Assembly (NCBI GenBank): GCA_002474415.1
Contig: DLQV01000038.1
Location: 1-6,588 of the forward strand
Source of the DNA: Lachnospiraceae bacterium UBA7598
Lineage (GTDB): Bacteria > Bacillota > Clostridia > Lachnospirales > Lachnospiraceae
Length of the DNA stretch: 6,588 nucleotides
Reading direction: 5' to 3'
In this document: positions 1-6,213 of the stretch, piece after piece
Layout of the letters: the number at the start of each line of letters is the position of its first letter
Position numbering within the stretch: the stretch's first letter is position 1
Position numbers and translations under genes: made by a program
Notes under the pieces: generated by a model
What the model saw: the letters and a program-made list of their open reading frames with translations, nothing else
Database searches by the model: none
What the model was told of the DNA's origin: nothing

Positions 1-1
1 C

Positions 2-733
2 TTAGATGACAGCAAGGCAGTTTCTATTTCCACAACGACCGATACGCAGGGACTTTACGACAAGATCAAAGATTTCCTGACCAGCTACAACAATATCATC
101 AACAAGATGACAAAGCTGTATAATGCAGATTCTGCAAAGAATTACGAGCCGTTGACAGATGATGAGAAGTCACAGATGTCTGACTCGGAAGTAGAAAAGT
201 GGGAGACAAAGATCAAAGACTCCCTGCTTCGCCGTGATTCCAATCTGAGTACGATTATGAATGCTATGACATCTTCCATGACAAAGGCAATTTCCATCAA
301 TGGAAAGAACTATTCGCTTTCCAGTTTTGGAATCAGCACACTTGGTTATATGAATTCAGCAGAAAATGAGCAGAATGCTTACCATATTGACGGAGATGAG
401 GATGATGAAAACACATCCGGAAATAAGGACAAGCTGATGGCTGCTTTAAGTAGTGATCCGGATACCGTGATTGATTTCATGAAGCAGTTGTCGACCAATC
501 TGTATACCGCAATCGACAAGCAGATGCAGAGTAATTCCCTGCGAAGCAGATACAGCATTTACAATGACAAGGAAATGACCTCGCAGTATACAAGCTACAC
601 GAAGACGATTGCAGAGTGGGAGAGCAAGATTTCTGATAAAGAGGAATATTACTACAAGAAATTCTCCAAGATGGAGACCGCACTTTCCAAGTTGAACAGT
701 CAGACCAGTTCCATCACAGGAATGACCAGCTAA
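2..733 (+). CDS. fliD: Flagellar filament-capping protein FliD (hook-associated protein 2), C-terminal part
   Basis: FliD forms the cap at the distal end of the flagellar filament and helps exported flagellin fold into place. The reading frame is open from base 2 to the TAA at 731-733, so 243 C-terminal residues are visible and the N-terminus lies outside the window; the ATG at 107 is internal. The FliD C-terminal domain is recognisable by NYEPLTDDEK and SDSEVEKWE (about residues 47-67 of the visible part), followed by LLRRDSNLSTIM, a family signature. The last 60 residues are charged and heptad-like (YTKTIAEWESKISDKEEYYY), as expected for the coiled-coil leg that packs into the filament core. 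fliS follows 61 bases later, the usual fliD-fliS order. The fold is clear; the total length and N-terminal domains cannot be judged. Confidence 0.92.
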   Translation, partial: LDDSKAVSISTTTDTQGLYDKIKDFLTSYNNIINKMTKLYNADSAKNYEPLTDDEKSQMSDSEVEKWETKIKDSLLRRDSNLSTIMNAMTSSMTKAISINGKNYSLSSFGISTLGYMNSAENEQNAYHIDGDEDDENTSGNKDKLMAALSSDPDTVIDFMKQLSTNLYTAIDKQMQSNSLRSRYSIYNDKEMTSQYTSYTKTIAEWESKISDKEEYYYKKFSKMETALSKLNSQTSSITGMTS

Positions 734-794
734 TAAAAATAACATCAATCTTTTGTAAAATGAAATATTACAGGAAATAATAGGGGGAATCAGG

Positions 795-1202
795 ATGATT
801 CAGAAAAATCCATATGCAGCGTATAACAACAGCAAGATCCAGACAGCAACACCGGCAGAGCTGACGCTGCTACTCTATGAGGGAGCTATTAAATTTACAA
901 ACATTGCGATTGTTGCAATGGAAAAAAATGATGTGCAGAAAGCGCATGACAATATCATGAAGACGGAGAATATCATCGAGGAGTTTCAGGCAACACTCGA
1001 TCACAAGTATCCGGTAGCCAAGGATTTTGATGCGGTATATTCTTATCTTCTGAAGCGTTTATTTGATGCAAATATCCGGAAAGATCCGGAAATTCTCGAA
1101 GAGGTTTTAAAACATCTTCGTACCATGCGGGATACATGGAAAGAAGTGATGGCAAAGACCGCAAACGGAAACAATATTAAGACAAAGGAACCGGTAGCGT
1201 AA
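795..1202 (+). CDS. fliS: Flagellar export chaperone FliS
   Basis: FliS is a small cytoplasmic four-helix chaperone that binds the C-terminal tail of flagellin, prevents premature polymerisation and delivers it to the flagellar type III export gate. The product is 135 residues, normal for the family (about 125-135). The family signature is at the N-terminus: NPYAAYNNSKIQTATPAELT, then LLLYEGAIKF at about residues 25-34. The rest is amphipathic helix, with a polar, disordered-looking tail (NGNNIKTKEPVA). The start is supported by AGGGGG at 782-787, seven bases before the ATG. The stop codon overlaps the next ATG (TAATG at 1200-1204), indicating translational coupling within the flagellar operon. 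No promoter is evident in the 61-base gap after fliD, so cotranscription with fliD is likely. Confidence 0.95.
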   Translation: MIQKNPYAAYNNSKIQTATPAELTLLLYEGAIKFTNIAIVAMEKNDVQKAHDNIMKTENIIEEFQATLDHKYPVAKDFDAVYSYLLKRLFDANIRKDPEILEEVLKHLRTMRDTWKEVMAKTANGNNIKTKEPVA

Positions 1203-1660
1203 TGCCGACAGGAGACAGTATGCCAGATACATATATCGCAATTATGCTGCAGAGTCTGAAGAAAAAAGAACAGGTTCTGGATGAAATTATCCGGCTGGAT
1301 GATCGGCAGAAAGATACACTGACCGATCCGGAATGTCCGTTTGATGCATTTGATGAAACCGTGGAGGCAAAAAGTGCGTGTATCGATCAGCTGAACCAGC
1401 TGGACAGCGGATTTGAAAAGCTCTATGCGCAGGTTCAGGAAGAACTGAATCAGAATCGGGAAAATTATGCCAAGGAAATCCGCGATATGCAGGCATGTAT
1501 TCGCCGGGTAACGGACAAGAGTGTCAAGATTCAGGCACAGGAAGCCCGCAACAAGGAACTGATGCGGGAAAAGTTTGCCACGGTTCACAGACAGGCAAAG
1601 GAAATACGCAAGAATAGACGCGCCATTACCGGATATTACAACAGCATGAAAGAATGGTAG
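1202..1660 (+). CDS. Putative flagellar export chaperone (FliT/FlgN-like slot)
   Basis: This is a 152-residue, almost entirely helical, highly charged protein with no signal peptide, membrane segment or cysteine cluster. Its position directly after fliS, overlapping the fliS stop by one base, is where FliT or FlgN-like chaperones for late flagellar proteins are often found. The leucine/glutamate/glutamine-rich helices (MLQSLKKKEQVLDEIIRL near the N-terminus, QLNQLDSGFEKLYAQ in the middle) and the basic tail KNRRAITGYYNSMKEW fit the FlgN-like group. No single motif is decisive, so the assignment rests on length, composition and context. The start is uncertain. ATG 1202 has only a distant AAAGGAA (1184-1190) and would rely on coupling. 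ATG 1220 has a good AGGAGA at 1210-1215 and gives 146 residues beginning MPDTYIAIML. Confidence 0.6.
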   Translation: MPTGDSMPDTYIAIMLQSLKKKEQVLDEIIRLDDRQKDTLTDPECPFDAFDETVEAKSACIDQLNQLDSGFEKLYAQVQEELNQNRENYAKEIRDMQACIRRVTDKSVKIQAQEARNKELMREKFATVHRQAKEIRKNRRAITGYYNSMKEW

Positions 1661-1690
1661 TTATTTCATAAAATGGGACAAAAGTCCTAC

Positions 1691-1719
1691 TTGATAAAAA
1701 ATAGTATATGACTTATAAT
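1691..1719 (+). promoter_or_regulatory. Sigma-A-type promoter of the ZTP riboswitch leader
   Basis: TTGATA (1691-1696) and a perfect TATAAT (1714-1719) are separated by exactly 17 bases. The predicted transcription start, about seven bases downstream (near 1726), falls on the first base of the riboswitch P1 helix. This placement strongly supports both the promoter and the riboswitch boundary. Confidence 0.85.
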
Positions 1720-1725
1720 GACTTT

Positions 1726-1862
1726 GTTATATGACTGACGGATAATGTGGAGCACCACGTGAAGTATAACAAGGAGCACGCCGCATGAAAAATCGCTGAC
1801 GCGATGCGGGTGCGTAGGTTATACATCAAATAGATGTATAACAGGAGTCGTACCGTCTGGGC
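1726..1862 (+). ncRNA. ZTP/ZMP riboswitch (pfl motif), transcription-attenuating
   Basis: The RNA matches the ZTP (pfl) riboswitch fold. P1 is GTTATA (1726-1731) with TATAAC (1765-1770). It encloses the conserved TGACTGACGG (1732-1741) and a short hairpin ATGTGG/CCACGT (1745-1750/1755-1760). The 3' domain is CCGTCTGGGCA (1853-1863), close to the family consensus CCGCCUGGGCA. The pseudoknot strands are GACGG (1737-1741) and CCGTC (1853-1857); relative to the common GGCGG/CCGCC, both sides have changed compensatorily. The linker holds two additional hairpins: GCAC-G-CCGC/GCGG-GTGC (1776-1784/1806-1813) capped by ATCGC/GCGAT (1792-1796/1801-1805), and a perfect ten-pair GTTATACATC/GATGTATAAC (1818-1827/1833-1842). 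In this class, ZMP or ZTP binding signals 10-formyl-tetrahydrofolate shortage. The 3' domain is shared with the terminator, so ligand binding should turn pflB on. The location upstream of pflB is the arrangement the motif was first named for. Confidence 0.92.
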
Positions 1863-1890
1863 AAAAGATAAAAAACCCAGGCGGTTTTTT
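1853..1890 (+). terminator. Riboswitch-controlled intrinsic terminator
   Basis: CCGTCTGGG (1853-1861) pairs with CCCAGGCGG (1876-1884) over nine base pairs, including one G-U, around an A-rich 14-base loop. Six T residues follow (1885-1890). The 5' arm is exactly the conserved 3' strand of the ZTP riboswitch, so the aptamer pseudoknot and the terminator are mutually exclusive. This predicts an ON switch: ligand favours the pseudoknot and readthrough into pflB. No other convincing terminator lies between the flagellar genes and here, so it may also stop readthrough from that operon. Confidence 0.9.
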
Positions 1891-1955
1891 ATGTTCTTTT
1901 ATATTTTCCAGTTTCTGGCAAATATATTGTACGAAAATAAAGACATGCGTGGGTA

Positions 1956-1983
1956 TTGACAAAATGATGAATGTTAGTGTAAT
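1956..1983 (+). promoter_or_regulatory. Second, riboswitch-independent pflB promoter
   Basis: A perfect TTGACA (1956-1961) lies 16 bases upstream of TGTAAT (1978-1983), which matches TATAAT at five of six positions. It sits downstream of the riboswitch terminator, and transcription would start near 1990, giving a short leader before the pflB ribosome binding site. It would allow pflB expression regardless of ZTP level. An inverted repeat (1973-2008) overlaps its -10 and start region. Confidence 0.65.
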
Positions 1984-2008
1984 CTATCAGTGATTAGAGA
2001 ATACTAAC
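1973..2008. repeat. Inverted repeat over the -10/start region of the second pflB promoter
   Basis: Two pairs of perfectly complementary arms are nested: GTTAGT (1973-1978) with ACTAAC (2003-2008), and TAATC (1980-1984) with GATTA (1992-1996), centred near 1988. The arm spacing is asymmetric (one base on the left, six on the right), so it is not a perfect palindrome. It could be an operator for a dimeric regulator, or, for transcripts started at the upstream promoter, a hairpin before the ribosome binding site. It does not match a Rex consensus that I can recognise. Confidence 0.4.
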
Positions 2009-2017
2009 CAATAAGAG

Positions 2018-2024
2018 AAGGAGG
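2018..2024 (+). promoter_or_regulatory. Strong ribosome binding site of pflB
   Basis: AAGGAGG is a perfect Shine-Dalgarno core with six bases between it and the ATG at 2031. It selects that start over the nearby in-frame ATG at 2040 and fits a highly expressed gene. Confidence 0.9.
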
Positions 2025-2030
2025 ATCACC

Positions 2031-4283
2031 ATGTTAGAAATGAAAGAGTGGGATGGATTCGAAGGACGTCTTTGGAAAGAAGAGATTAATGTCCGCCAGT
2101 TCATTCAGGATAACTACACACCATATGATGGTAACGAGGATTTCCTTGCAGGACCGACAGAGGCTACCAATAAGCTTTGGGGAGCACTGCAGAAACTGCA
2201 GAAGGAAGAGCGCGCAAAGGGCGGAGTCCTCGATATGGAGACCGAGGTTGTAACCGGTATTACAGCTTATGGTCCGGGATATATTGATGAATCTTTAAAG
2301 GATTTAGAGACAATTGTAGGTTTACAGACAGACAAGCCATTGAAGCGTGCATTCATGCCTTACGGCGGAATCAAGATGGCTGTTCAGGCTTGTGAGACTT
2401 ACGGATACCAGGTAAGTGACAAGTTAAAGGAGATCTTTACCAAGTATCACAAGACACACAACACAGCAGTATTCGATGCTTACACACCGGAGATGTTGAA
2501 AGTACGTCACAATAAGATCTTAACAGGTCTGCCGGATACATACGGACGTGGACGTATCGTTGGTGATTACCGTCGTGTTGCTTTATACGGTATCGATCAC
2601 CTCATCGAGGAGAAGAAGAAAGATAAGGCAAACTGTGGCTGTGGTGAGATGACAGACAATGTGATCCGTTTAAGAGAAGAGATCGCAGAGCAGATCAAGT
2701 GCTTAGAGGATATGAAGAAGCTTGCAGAGATCTACGGATACGATATTTCCAGACCTGCAACAAACGCAAAGGAAGCTGTACAGTGGTTATACTTCGGATA
2801 CCTTGCAGCGATCAAGACACAGAATGGTGCAGCAATGTCCGTTGGTCGTGTTTCCACATTCCTGGATATCTACTTCGAGAGAGACTTAAAGAAGGGTATC
2901 ATCACAGAGCAGGAAGTACAGGAATTAGTTGACCACTTTACGATGAAACTTCGTATGGTAAAATTCGCACGTATTCCTTCTTACAATCAGCTGTTCTCCG
3001 GTGATCCGGTATGGGCAACACTTGACGTTGCAGGTACAGGCGTAGACGGACGTTCCATGGTTACAAAGTCCGACTTCCGTTTCCTGCATACCTTAGAGAA
3101 CATGGGACCGGCTCCGGAGCCAAACCTTACCGTATTATATTCTTCCAGACTTCCGGAAGCATTCAAGGATTATGCAGCACGTATCTCTATCGATACAAGT
3201 TCCATCCAGTATGAGAACGATGACGCGATGAAACCGGTATGGGGCGATGATTATGCAATCTGCTGCTGTGTATCTGCTACACAGACAGGTAAGGAAATGC
3301 AGTTCTTCGGTGCCCGTGCAAACCTTGCAAAGTGTCTCCTTTATGCAATCAACGGTGGTGTGGATGAGAAGACCGGTCAGCAGGTAGGACCGGATTACAA
3401 GCCAATTACTTCTGAGTACCTTGATTATGATGAAGTCATGGAGAAGTACGACAAGATGATGGACTGGTTAGTAGATATTTATGTAAATACCTTAAACCTG
3501 ATCCAGTATATGCATGACAAATATTACTATGAAGCAGCAGAACTTTCTCTGATGGATACGGATTTAAAGAGAACATTTGCAACCGGTATTGCAGGTTTCT
3601 CACACGTAATCGATTCCCTTTCCGCAATCAAGTATGCAAAGGTTAAGGTTATCCGTGACGAGAACGGAATTGCAAAAGACTTCGAGATCGAGGGAGACTT
3701 CCCAAGATACGGTAACGACGATGACCGTGCCGATGATATCGGAGTATGGCTGTTACAGACATTCATGGATAAGTTAAAGAAGCATCACACTTACCGTGAT
3801 TCTGAGCCTACAACTTCTATCCTTACCATTACATCTAACGTTGTATATGGTAAAGCGACAGGAGCAATGCCAGACGGACGTAAGGCAGGCGAGCCACTTT
3901 CACCGGGAGCGAACCCAAGCTACGGTGCAGAGAAGAGCGGACTTCTTGCTTCCCTGAACTCTCTGACAAAGATCCCATATGAGTGGGCACTTGACGGAAT
4001 TTCCAACACCCAGACCATCAACCCTGGTGCACTTGGAAATGAAGAGGGCGAGCGAATCGAGAACCTTGTAAACGTTATGGACGGATACTTTGATCAGGGT
4101 GCGCATCACCTTAACGTCAACGTATTTGGCAAGGAGAAGCTTATCGATGCTATGGAGCATCCGGAGAAGGAAGAGTACGCAAACTTCACAATCCGTGTAT
4201 CCGGTTACGCGGTTAAGTTCATTGATCTGACCAAGGAACAGCAGATGGACGTTATCGCACGTACCTGCCACGATCATATGTAA
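2031..4283 (+). CDS. pflB: Formate C-acetyltransferase (pyruvate formate-lyase)
   Basis: This oxygen-sensitive cytoplasmic glycyl-radical enzyme converts pyruvate and CoA to acetyl-CoA and formate in mixed-acid fermentation, also supplying formate for one-carbon and purine metabolism. The 750 residues are close to the E. coli enzyme (760) and colinear with it. The active-site cysteine pair is C412-C413 within [12 protein letters not shown], equivalent to E. coli C418-C419; an additional cysteine (C411) precedes it. The C-terminal radical motif [10 protein letters not shown] carries the radical glycine at G725. Other family blocks include [45 protein letters not shown] and [13 protein letters not shown]. 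An unusual CGC pair (C202, C204) lies in the linker before RLREEIAEQ. Expression is predicted from two promoters, one gated by the ZTP riboswitch. The codon choice (CGT for Arg, AAG for Lys) looks like that of an abundantly expressed gene. The start is fixed by AAGGAGG at 2018-2024. Confidence 0.98.
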   Translation: MLEMKEWDGFEGRLWKEEINVRQFIQDNYTPYDGNEDFLAGPTEATNKLWGALQKLQKEERAKGGVLDMETEVVTGITAYGPGYIDESLKDLETIVGLQTDKPLKRAFMPYGGIKMAVQACETYGYQVSDKLKEIFTKYHKTHNTAVFDAYTPEMLKVRHNKILTGLPDTYGRGRIVGDYRRVALYGIDHLIEEKKKDKANCGCGEMTDNVIRLREEIAEQIKCLEDMKKLAEIYGYDISRPATNAKEAVQWLYFGYLAAIKTQNGAAMSVGRVSTFLDIYFERDLKKGIITEQEVQELVDHFTMKLRMVKFARIPSYNQLFSGDPVWATLDVAGTGVDGRSMVTKSDFRFLHTLENMGPAPEPNLTVLYSSRLPEAFKDYAARISIDTSSIQYENDDAMKPVWGDDYAICCCVSATQTGKEMQFFGARANLAKCLLYAINGGVDEKTGQQVGPDYKPITSEYLDYDEVMEKYDKMMDWLVDIYVNTLNLIQYMHDKYYYEAAELSLMDTDLKRTFATGIAGFSHVIDSLSAIKYAKVKVIRDENGIAKDFEIEGDFPRYGNDDDRADDIGVWLLQTFMDKLKKHHTYRDSEPTTSILTITSNVVYGKATGAMPDGRKAGEPLSPGANPSYGAEKSGLLASLNSLTKIPYEWALDGISNTQTINPGALGNEEGERIENLVNVMDGYFDQGAHHLNVNVFGKEKLIDAMEHPEKEEYANFTIRVSGYAVKFIDLTKEQQMDVIARTCHDHM

Positions 4284-4357
4284 TATGATCTAAGGTGTCA
4301 CAAAGTATAATTTGTTCCTGCTTGCAGAATTGCGGAATGCAATTCGTGGATCATATT
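4272..4357 (+). repeat. Foldable 3' region at the pflB stop codon with competing stems
   Basis: The pflB stop lies inside a perfect odd palindrome, GATCATAT (4272-4279) and ATATGATC (4283-4290), three bases apart. A third copy, GATCATATT (4349-4357), is fully complementary to AATATGATC (4282-4290). This second pairing would close a junction holding ACAAA/TTTGT (4300-4304/4311-4315) and the perfect GAATTGC/GCAATTC hairpin (4327-4333/4339-4345). The terminator follows directly. The complementarity is visible in the sequence. A role in mRNA stability, or as a processed 3' RNA, is only inference. Confidence 0.45.
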
Positions 4358-4365
4358 GAAAAAAG

Positions 4366-4411
4366 TAGAGTTAATACATGAATGTGAAATTTGTGTATTA
4401 GCTCTATTTTT
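4366..4411 (+). terminator. Intrinsic terminator after pflB
   Basis: TAGAGTTAATACA (4366-4378) pairs with TGTATTAGCTCTA (4394-4406) over 13 base pairs with one G-U. The loop is 15 bases and five T residues follow (4407-4411). Six A residues precede the stem (4359-4364), so it may work in both directions. It separates pflB from pflA into different transcripts, at least in part, allowing much higher pflB than activase levels. Confidence 0.85.
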
Positions 4412-4433
4412 GTGAAGTGGAAGATTCTTTCAA

Positions 4434-4462
4434 TTTATTGTGGAACATAATTGTGCTATAAT
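4434..4462 (+). promoter_or_regulatory. Extended -10 promoter for pflA
   Basis: TGCTATAAT (4454-4462) is a perfect extended -10 (TG, one base, TATAAT). The best -35 at 17-base spacing is a weak TTTATT (4434-4439), as is common for extended -10 promoters. Transcription would begin near 4469, upstream of the gene remnant at 4490 and of pflA. Confidence 0.6.
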
Positions 4463-4489
4463 TATGACACGAGATAAGGGGTGTATATT

Positions 4490-4572
4490 ATGCCGAATTA
4501 GAGATTGAAAAAGGTGGGAAACCCGTATCATTAGATCATGTAATGGAAAAGATATATAAAGAAACGAGGTAA
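4490..4572 (+). pseudogene. Probable frameshifted remnant of a tiny gene upstream of pflA
   Basis: An ATG at 4490 has a good ribosome binding site (AAGGGG, 4476-4481... GTG) and an upstream promoter, but its frame stops after three codons (ATG CCG AAT TAG). Starting at 4495, the +2-shifted frame is open for 25 codons to the TAA at 4570 and reads like real protein: ELEIEKGGKPVSLDHV followed by MEKIYKETR. Adding one base after the second codon would join the two parts into a product of about 27 residues. The downstream frame has no usable start of its own. The composition recalls the short charged helix of a small antitoxin or regulator tail, but I do not recognise the family. Its stop overlaps the pflA ribosome binding site region. 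It could also be chance; the stretch is short. Confidence 0.35.
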
Positions 4573-4576
4573 AATA

Positions 4577-5311
4577 ATGCTAGGAAATATACATTCAATC
4601 GAAACATTCGGTTCCGCAGACGGTCCGGGTGTACGCTATCTGATTTTTTTAAAAGGCTGCAATATGCGCTGCAAATACTGCCACAATCCAGATACCTGGG
4701 CAAAAACCGAGGGGGAAATGAAAAGCGCAGAGGAAATTTTACAACAGGCGCTGCGGTATAAAAGATATTGGGGCAAAAAGGGCGGTATTACGGTAAGCGG
4801 CGGAGAAGCACTGTTGCAGATTGATTTTGTCACAGAATTGTTTACGCTTGCAAAAGAAAAAGGTGTCAATACCTGTCTGGATACATCGGGCAACCCGTTT
4901 ACCCGTGAGGAACCATTCTACTCTAAGTTTGAAAAACTGATGGAAGTGACGGATCTGTTTATGCTTGACATAAAGGAAATTGATGAGGACGAGCATAAAA
5001 AACTGACGGGCCAGACAAACAAAAACATTCTGGATATGGCAACCTGTCTGTCGGATCACGGCAAGGCAATGTGGATTCGCCATGTACTTGTGCCGGGTAT
5101 TACCGATGACGATGGGCAGTTACACCGGCTCCGTGCATTTATTGATACGTTAAAAACCGTGGAACGTGTGGAAATTTTGCCATATCACACACTGGGCGTA
5201 TTTAAATGGAAGGAACTCGGAATTCCTTATGCACTAGAAGGCGTGGAACCACCGACCAAAGAGCAGGTGGAACACGCACGGGAAATCATTATTCCCGGCT
5301 ATAAATCCTAA
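4577..5311 (+). CDS. pflA: Pyruvate formate-lyase-activating enzyme (radical SAM)
   Basis: PflA uses a [4Fe-4S] cluster and S-adenosylmethionine to abstract a hydrogen from the PFL glycine (G725 of the upstream gene), creating the catalytic radical. At 244 residues it matches the E. coli enzyme (about 246). The radical-SAM CxxxCxxC motif is C28, C32 and C35 in FLKGCNMRCKYCHNPDTW. The N-terminal IHSIETFGSADGPGVRY is typical of PFL activases. The SAM-binding GGE lies at residues 75-77 (ITVSGGEALLQ), followed by LDTSGN, DLFMLDIKEID and WIRHVLVPGITDD. No extra ferredoxin-like cysteine insert is present, which separates it from the glycerol-dehydratase or benzylsuccinate-type activases. The start is supported by GAGG (4566-4569), seven bases upstream. 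It is expressed from a promoter behind the pflB terminator. Codon use is more AAA- and GGC-rich than in pflB, consistent with lower expression. Confidence 0.97.
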   Translation: MLGNIHSIETFGSADGPGVRYLIFLKGCNMRCKYCHNPDTWAKTEGEMKSAEEILQQALRYKRYWGKKGGITVSGGEALLQIDFVTELFTLAKEKGVNTCLDTSGNPFTREEPFYSKFEKLMEVTDLFMLDIKEIDEDEHKKLTGQTNKNILDMATCLSDHGKAMWIRHVLVPGITDDDGQLHRLRAFIDTLKTVERVEILPYHTLGVFKWKELGIPYALEGVEPPTKEQVEHAREIIIPGYKS

Positions 5312-5369
5312 ATGGATTTTCGCTTCATAAATCATATAAACAGAACAAAAGCGTAAGGAACAAAAAATT

Positions 5370-6074
5370 ATGATACAACCGGAAATTATATATGAAGATG
5401 CACAGCTGATCGTCTGCTACAAACCGGCAGGAATTGCAACGCAGACCAAAAGACTGGGACAGAAAGATATGGTGAGCATTCTTTTAAATCACGTAGCACA
5501 GGAAGGAACCGGACAGCCGTTTATCGGTGTCGTGCATCGGCTGGATCAGCCGGTGGAAGGCGTGATGGTGTTTGCAAAGACAAAACAGGCGGCAGCAAAA
5601 TTGTCGGCGCAGGTAAAAGACCATTCCTTCGGGAAAAAGTATTATGCCAGAGTACAGCTTCCGGAAGGAAAAACTTTTGCGGAAGCTACCGGTCATGCCA
5701 CAGAGGGAACGCTGCGGGACTGGATGCAGTTTGACCGGAAAGAAAATAAATCCTGTGTGGTGGAGCAGCCACGCAAGGAGCAGAAGAATGGAAATGGCAA
5801 AAATGGTTTACAGGAAGCCTTACTGGATTACCGGGTCATAAAGGAAGAAGAGAAAACAGCGTTGCTGGATATCACATTGCATACCGGACGACATCATCAG
5901 ATCCGTGTGCAGCTGGCGCATCTCGGAACTCCGATCTGCGGTGATCATAAGTACGGGAATGCTGCAGGCGCTACACCGGCATTGTGCAGTTATCATATTG
6001 ATTTTATACATCCGGTTAGCGGAAAACCGATGATGTATGATATAAAACCGAAAAATTTTGGAGTAGAATTTTAG
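5370..6074 (+). CDS. RluA-family RNA pseudouridine synthase (no S4 domain)
   Basis: This enzyme is predicted to isomerise a specific uridine to pseudouridine in rRNA or tRNA. The 234 residues form only the catalytic domain, without the N-terminal S4 RNA-binding domain of RluC/RluD, so the size resembles E. coli RluA (219). The opening [20 protein letters not shown] is the usual RluA-type start. The catalytic aspartate is D59 in [18 protein letters not shown]; the family norm after HRLD is xxTSG, and here T and S are replaced by V and E. The second signature, [26 protein letters not shown] in segments from H171 onward, is intact. A polar [11 protein letters not shown] loop is inserted near residue 135. 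AAGGAA (5355-5360) lies nine bases before the ATG. The gene follows pflA by 58 bases with no strong terminator, so readthrough from the pflA promoter is likely. The target site cannot be told from the sequence. Confidence 0.88.
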   Translation: MIQPEIIYEDAQLIVCYKPAGIATQTKRLGQKDMVSILLNHVAQEGTGQPFIGVVHRLDQPVEGVMVFAKTKQAAAKLSAQVKDHSFGKKYYARVQLPEGKTFAEATGHATEGTLRDWMQFDRKENKSCVVEQPRKEQKNGNGKNGLQEALLDYRVIKEEEKTALLDITLHTGRHHQIRVQLAHLGTPICGDHKYGNAAGATPALCSYHIDFIHPVSGKPMMYDIKPKNFGVEF

Positions 6075-6099
6075 AATAGGTGGTATGCGCTGCTCAACC

Positions 6100-6128
6100 T
6101 TGACAATCGGTTGTGTTCGTCATATTAT
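6100..6128 (+). promoter_or_regulatory. Sigma-A-type promoter of proS
   Basis: A perfect TTGACA (6100-6105) and TATTAT (6123-6128, five of six matches) are spaced 17 bases apart. Transcription would start near 6135, giving a leader of about 97 bases. A CAACC/GGTTG inverted repeat (6095-6099/6109-6113) flanks the -35. Confidence 0.8.
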
Positions 6129-6137
6129 ATATTCGAG

Positions 6138-6213
6138 CTTTTCTGCGCATTTTGCGGGCAGAAAAGAAAAACTCTTACACGAGTATAACGTAAAAAATGA
6201 CCGCGCAGTGGTC
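6138..6213 (+). promoter_or_regulatory. Structured proS leader
   Basis: Right after the predicted start, CTTTTCTG (6138-6145) pairs perfectly with CAGAAAAG (6159-6166), extended by CGCA/TGCG (6146-6149/6153-6156) over a two-base bulge. Smaller hairpins follow: ACTC/GAGT (6171-6174/6181-6184) and GACC/GGTC (6199-6202/6210-6213). No T run follows any of them, and the leader is too short for a T-box. It may stabilise the mRNA 5' end or be a protein-binding site; no riboswitch class is recognised. Confidence 0.4.

Noticed and set aside
446..748. Antisense open frames over fliD, and similar ones over fliS, pflB, pflA and the pseudouridine synthase gene
   Set aside because: They mirror the codon pattern of clearly real genes on the + strand, lack ribosome binding sites and show no recognisable protein features.
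1675..1688. GGGAC/GTCCT hairpin after the flagellar genes as a terminator
   Set aside because: Only five pairs including a G-U wobble, and the following bases (ACTTGATAAA) are not a T run; they hold the -35 of the next promoter.
2188..2208. CTGCAGAAACTGCAGAAG direct repeat in pflB
   Set aside because: It encodes the normal LQKLQKE helix of the protein and is explained by codon repetition.
5303..5320. AAATCC/GGATTT hairpin with T residues after pflA as a terminator
   Set aside because: Six A/T-rich pairs and a T run of four that is mostly part of the stem; too weak to call, so readthrough into the pseudouridine synthase gene is assumed.
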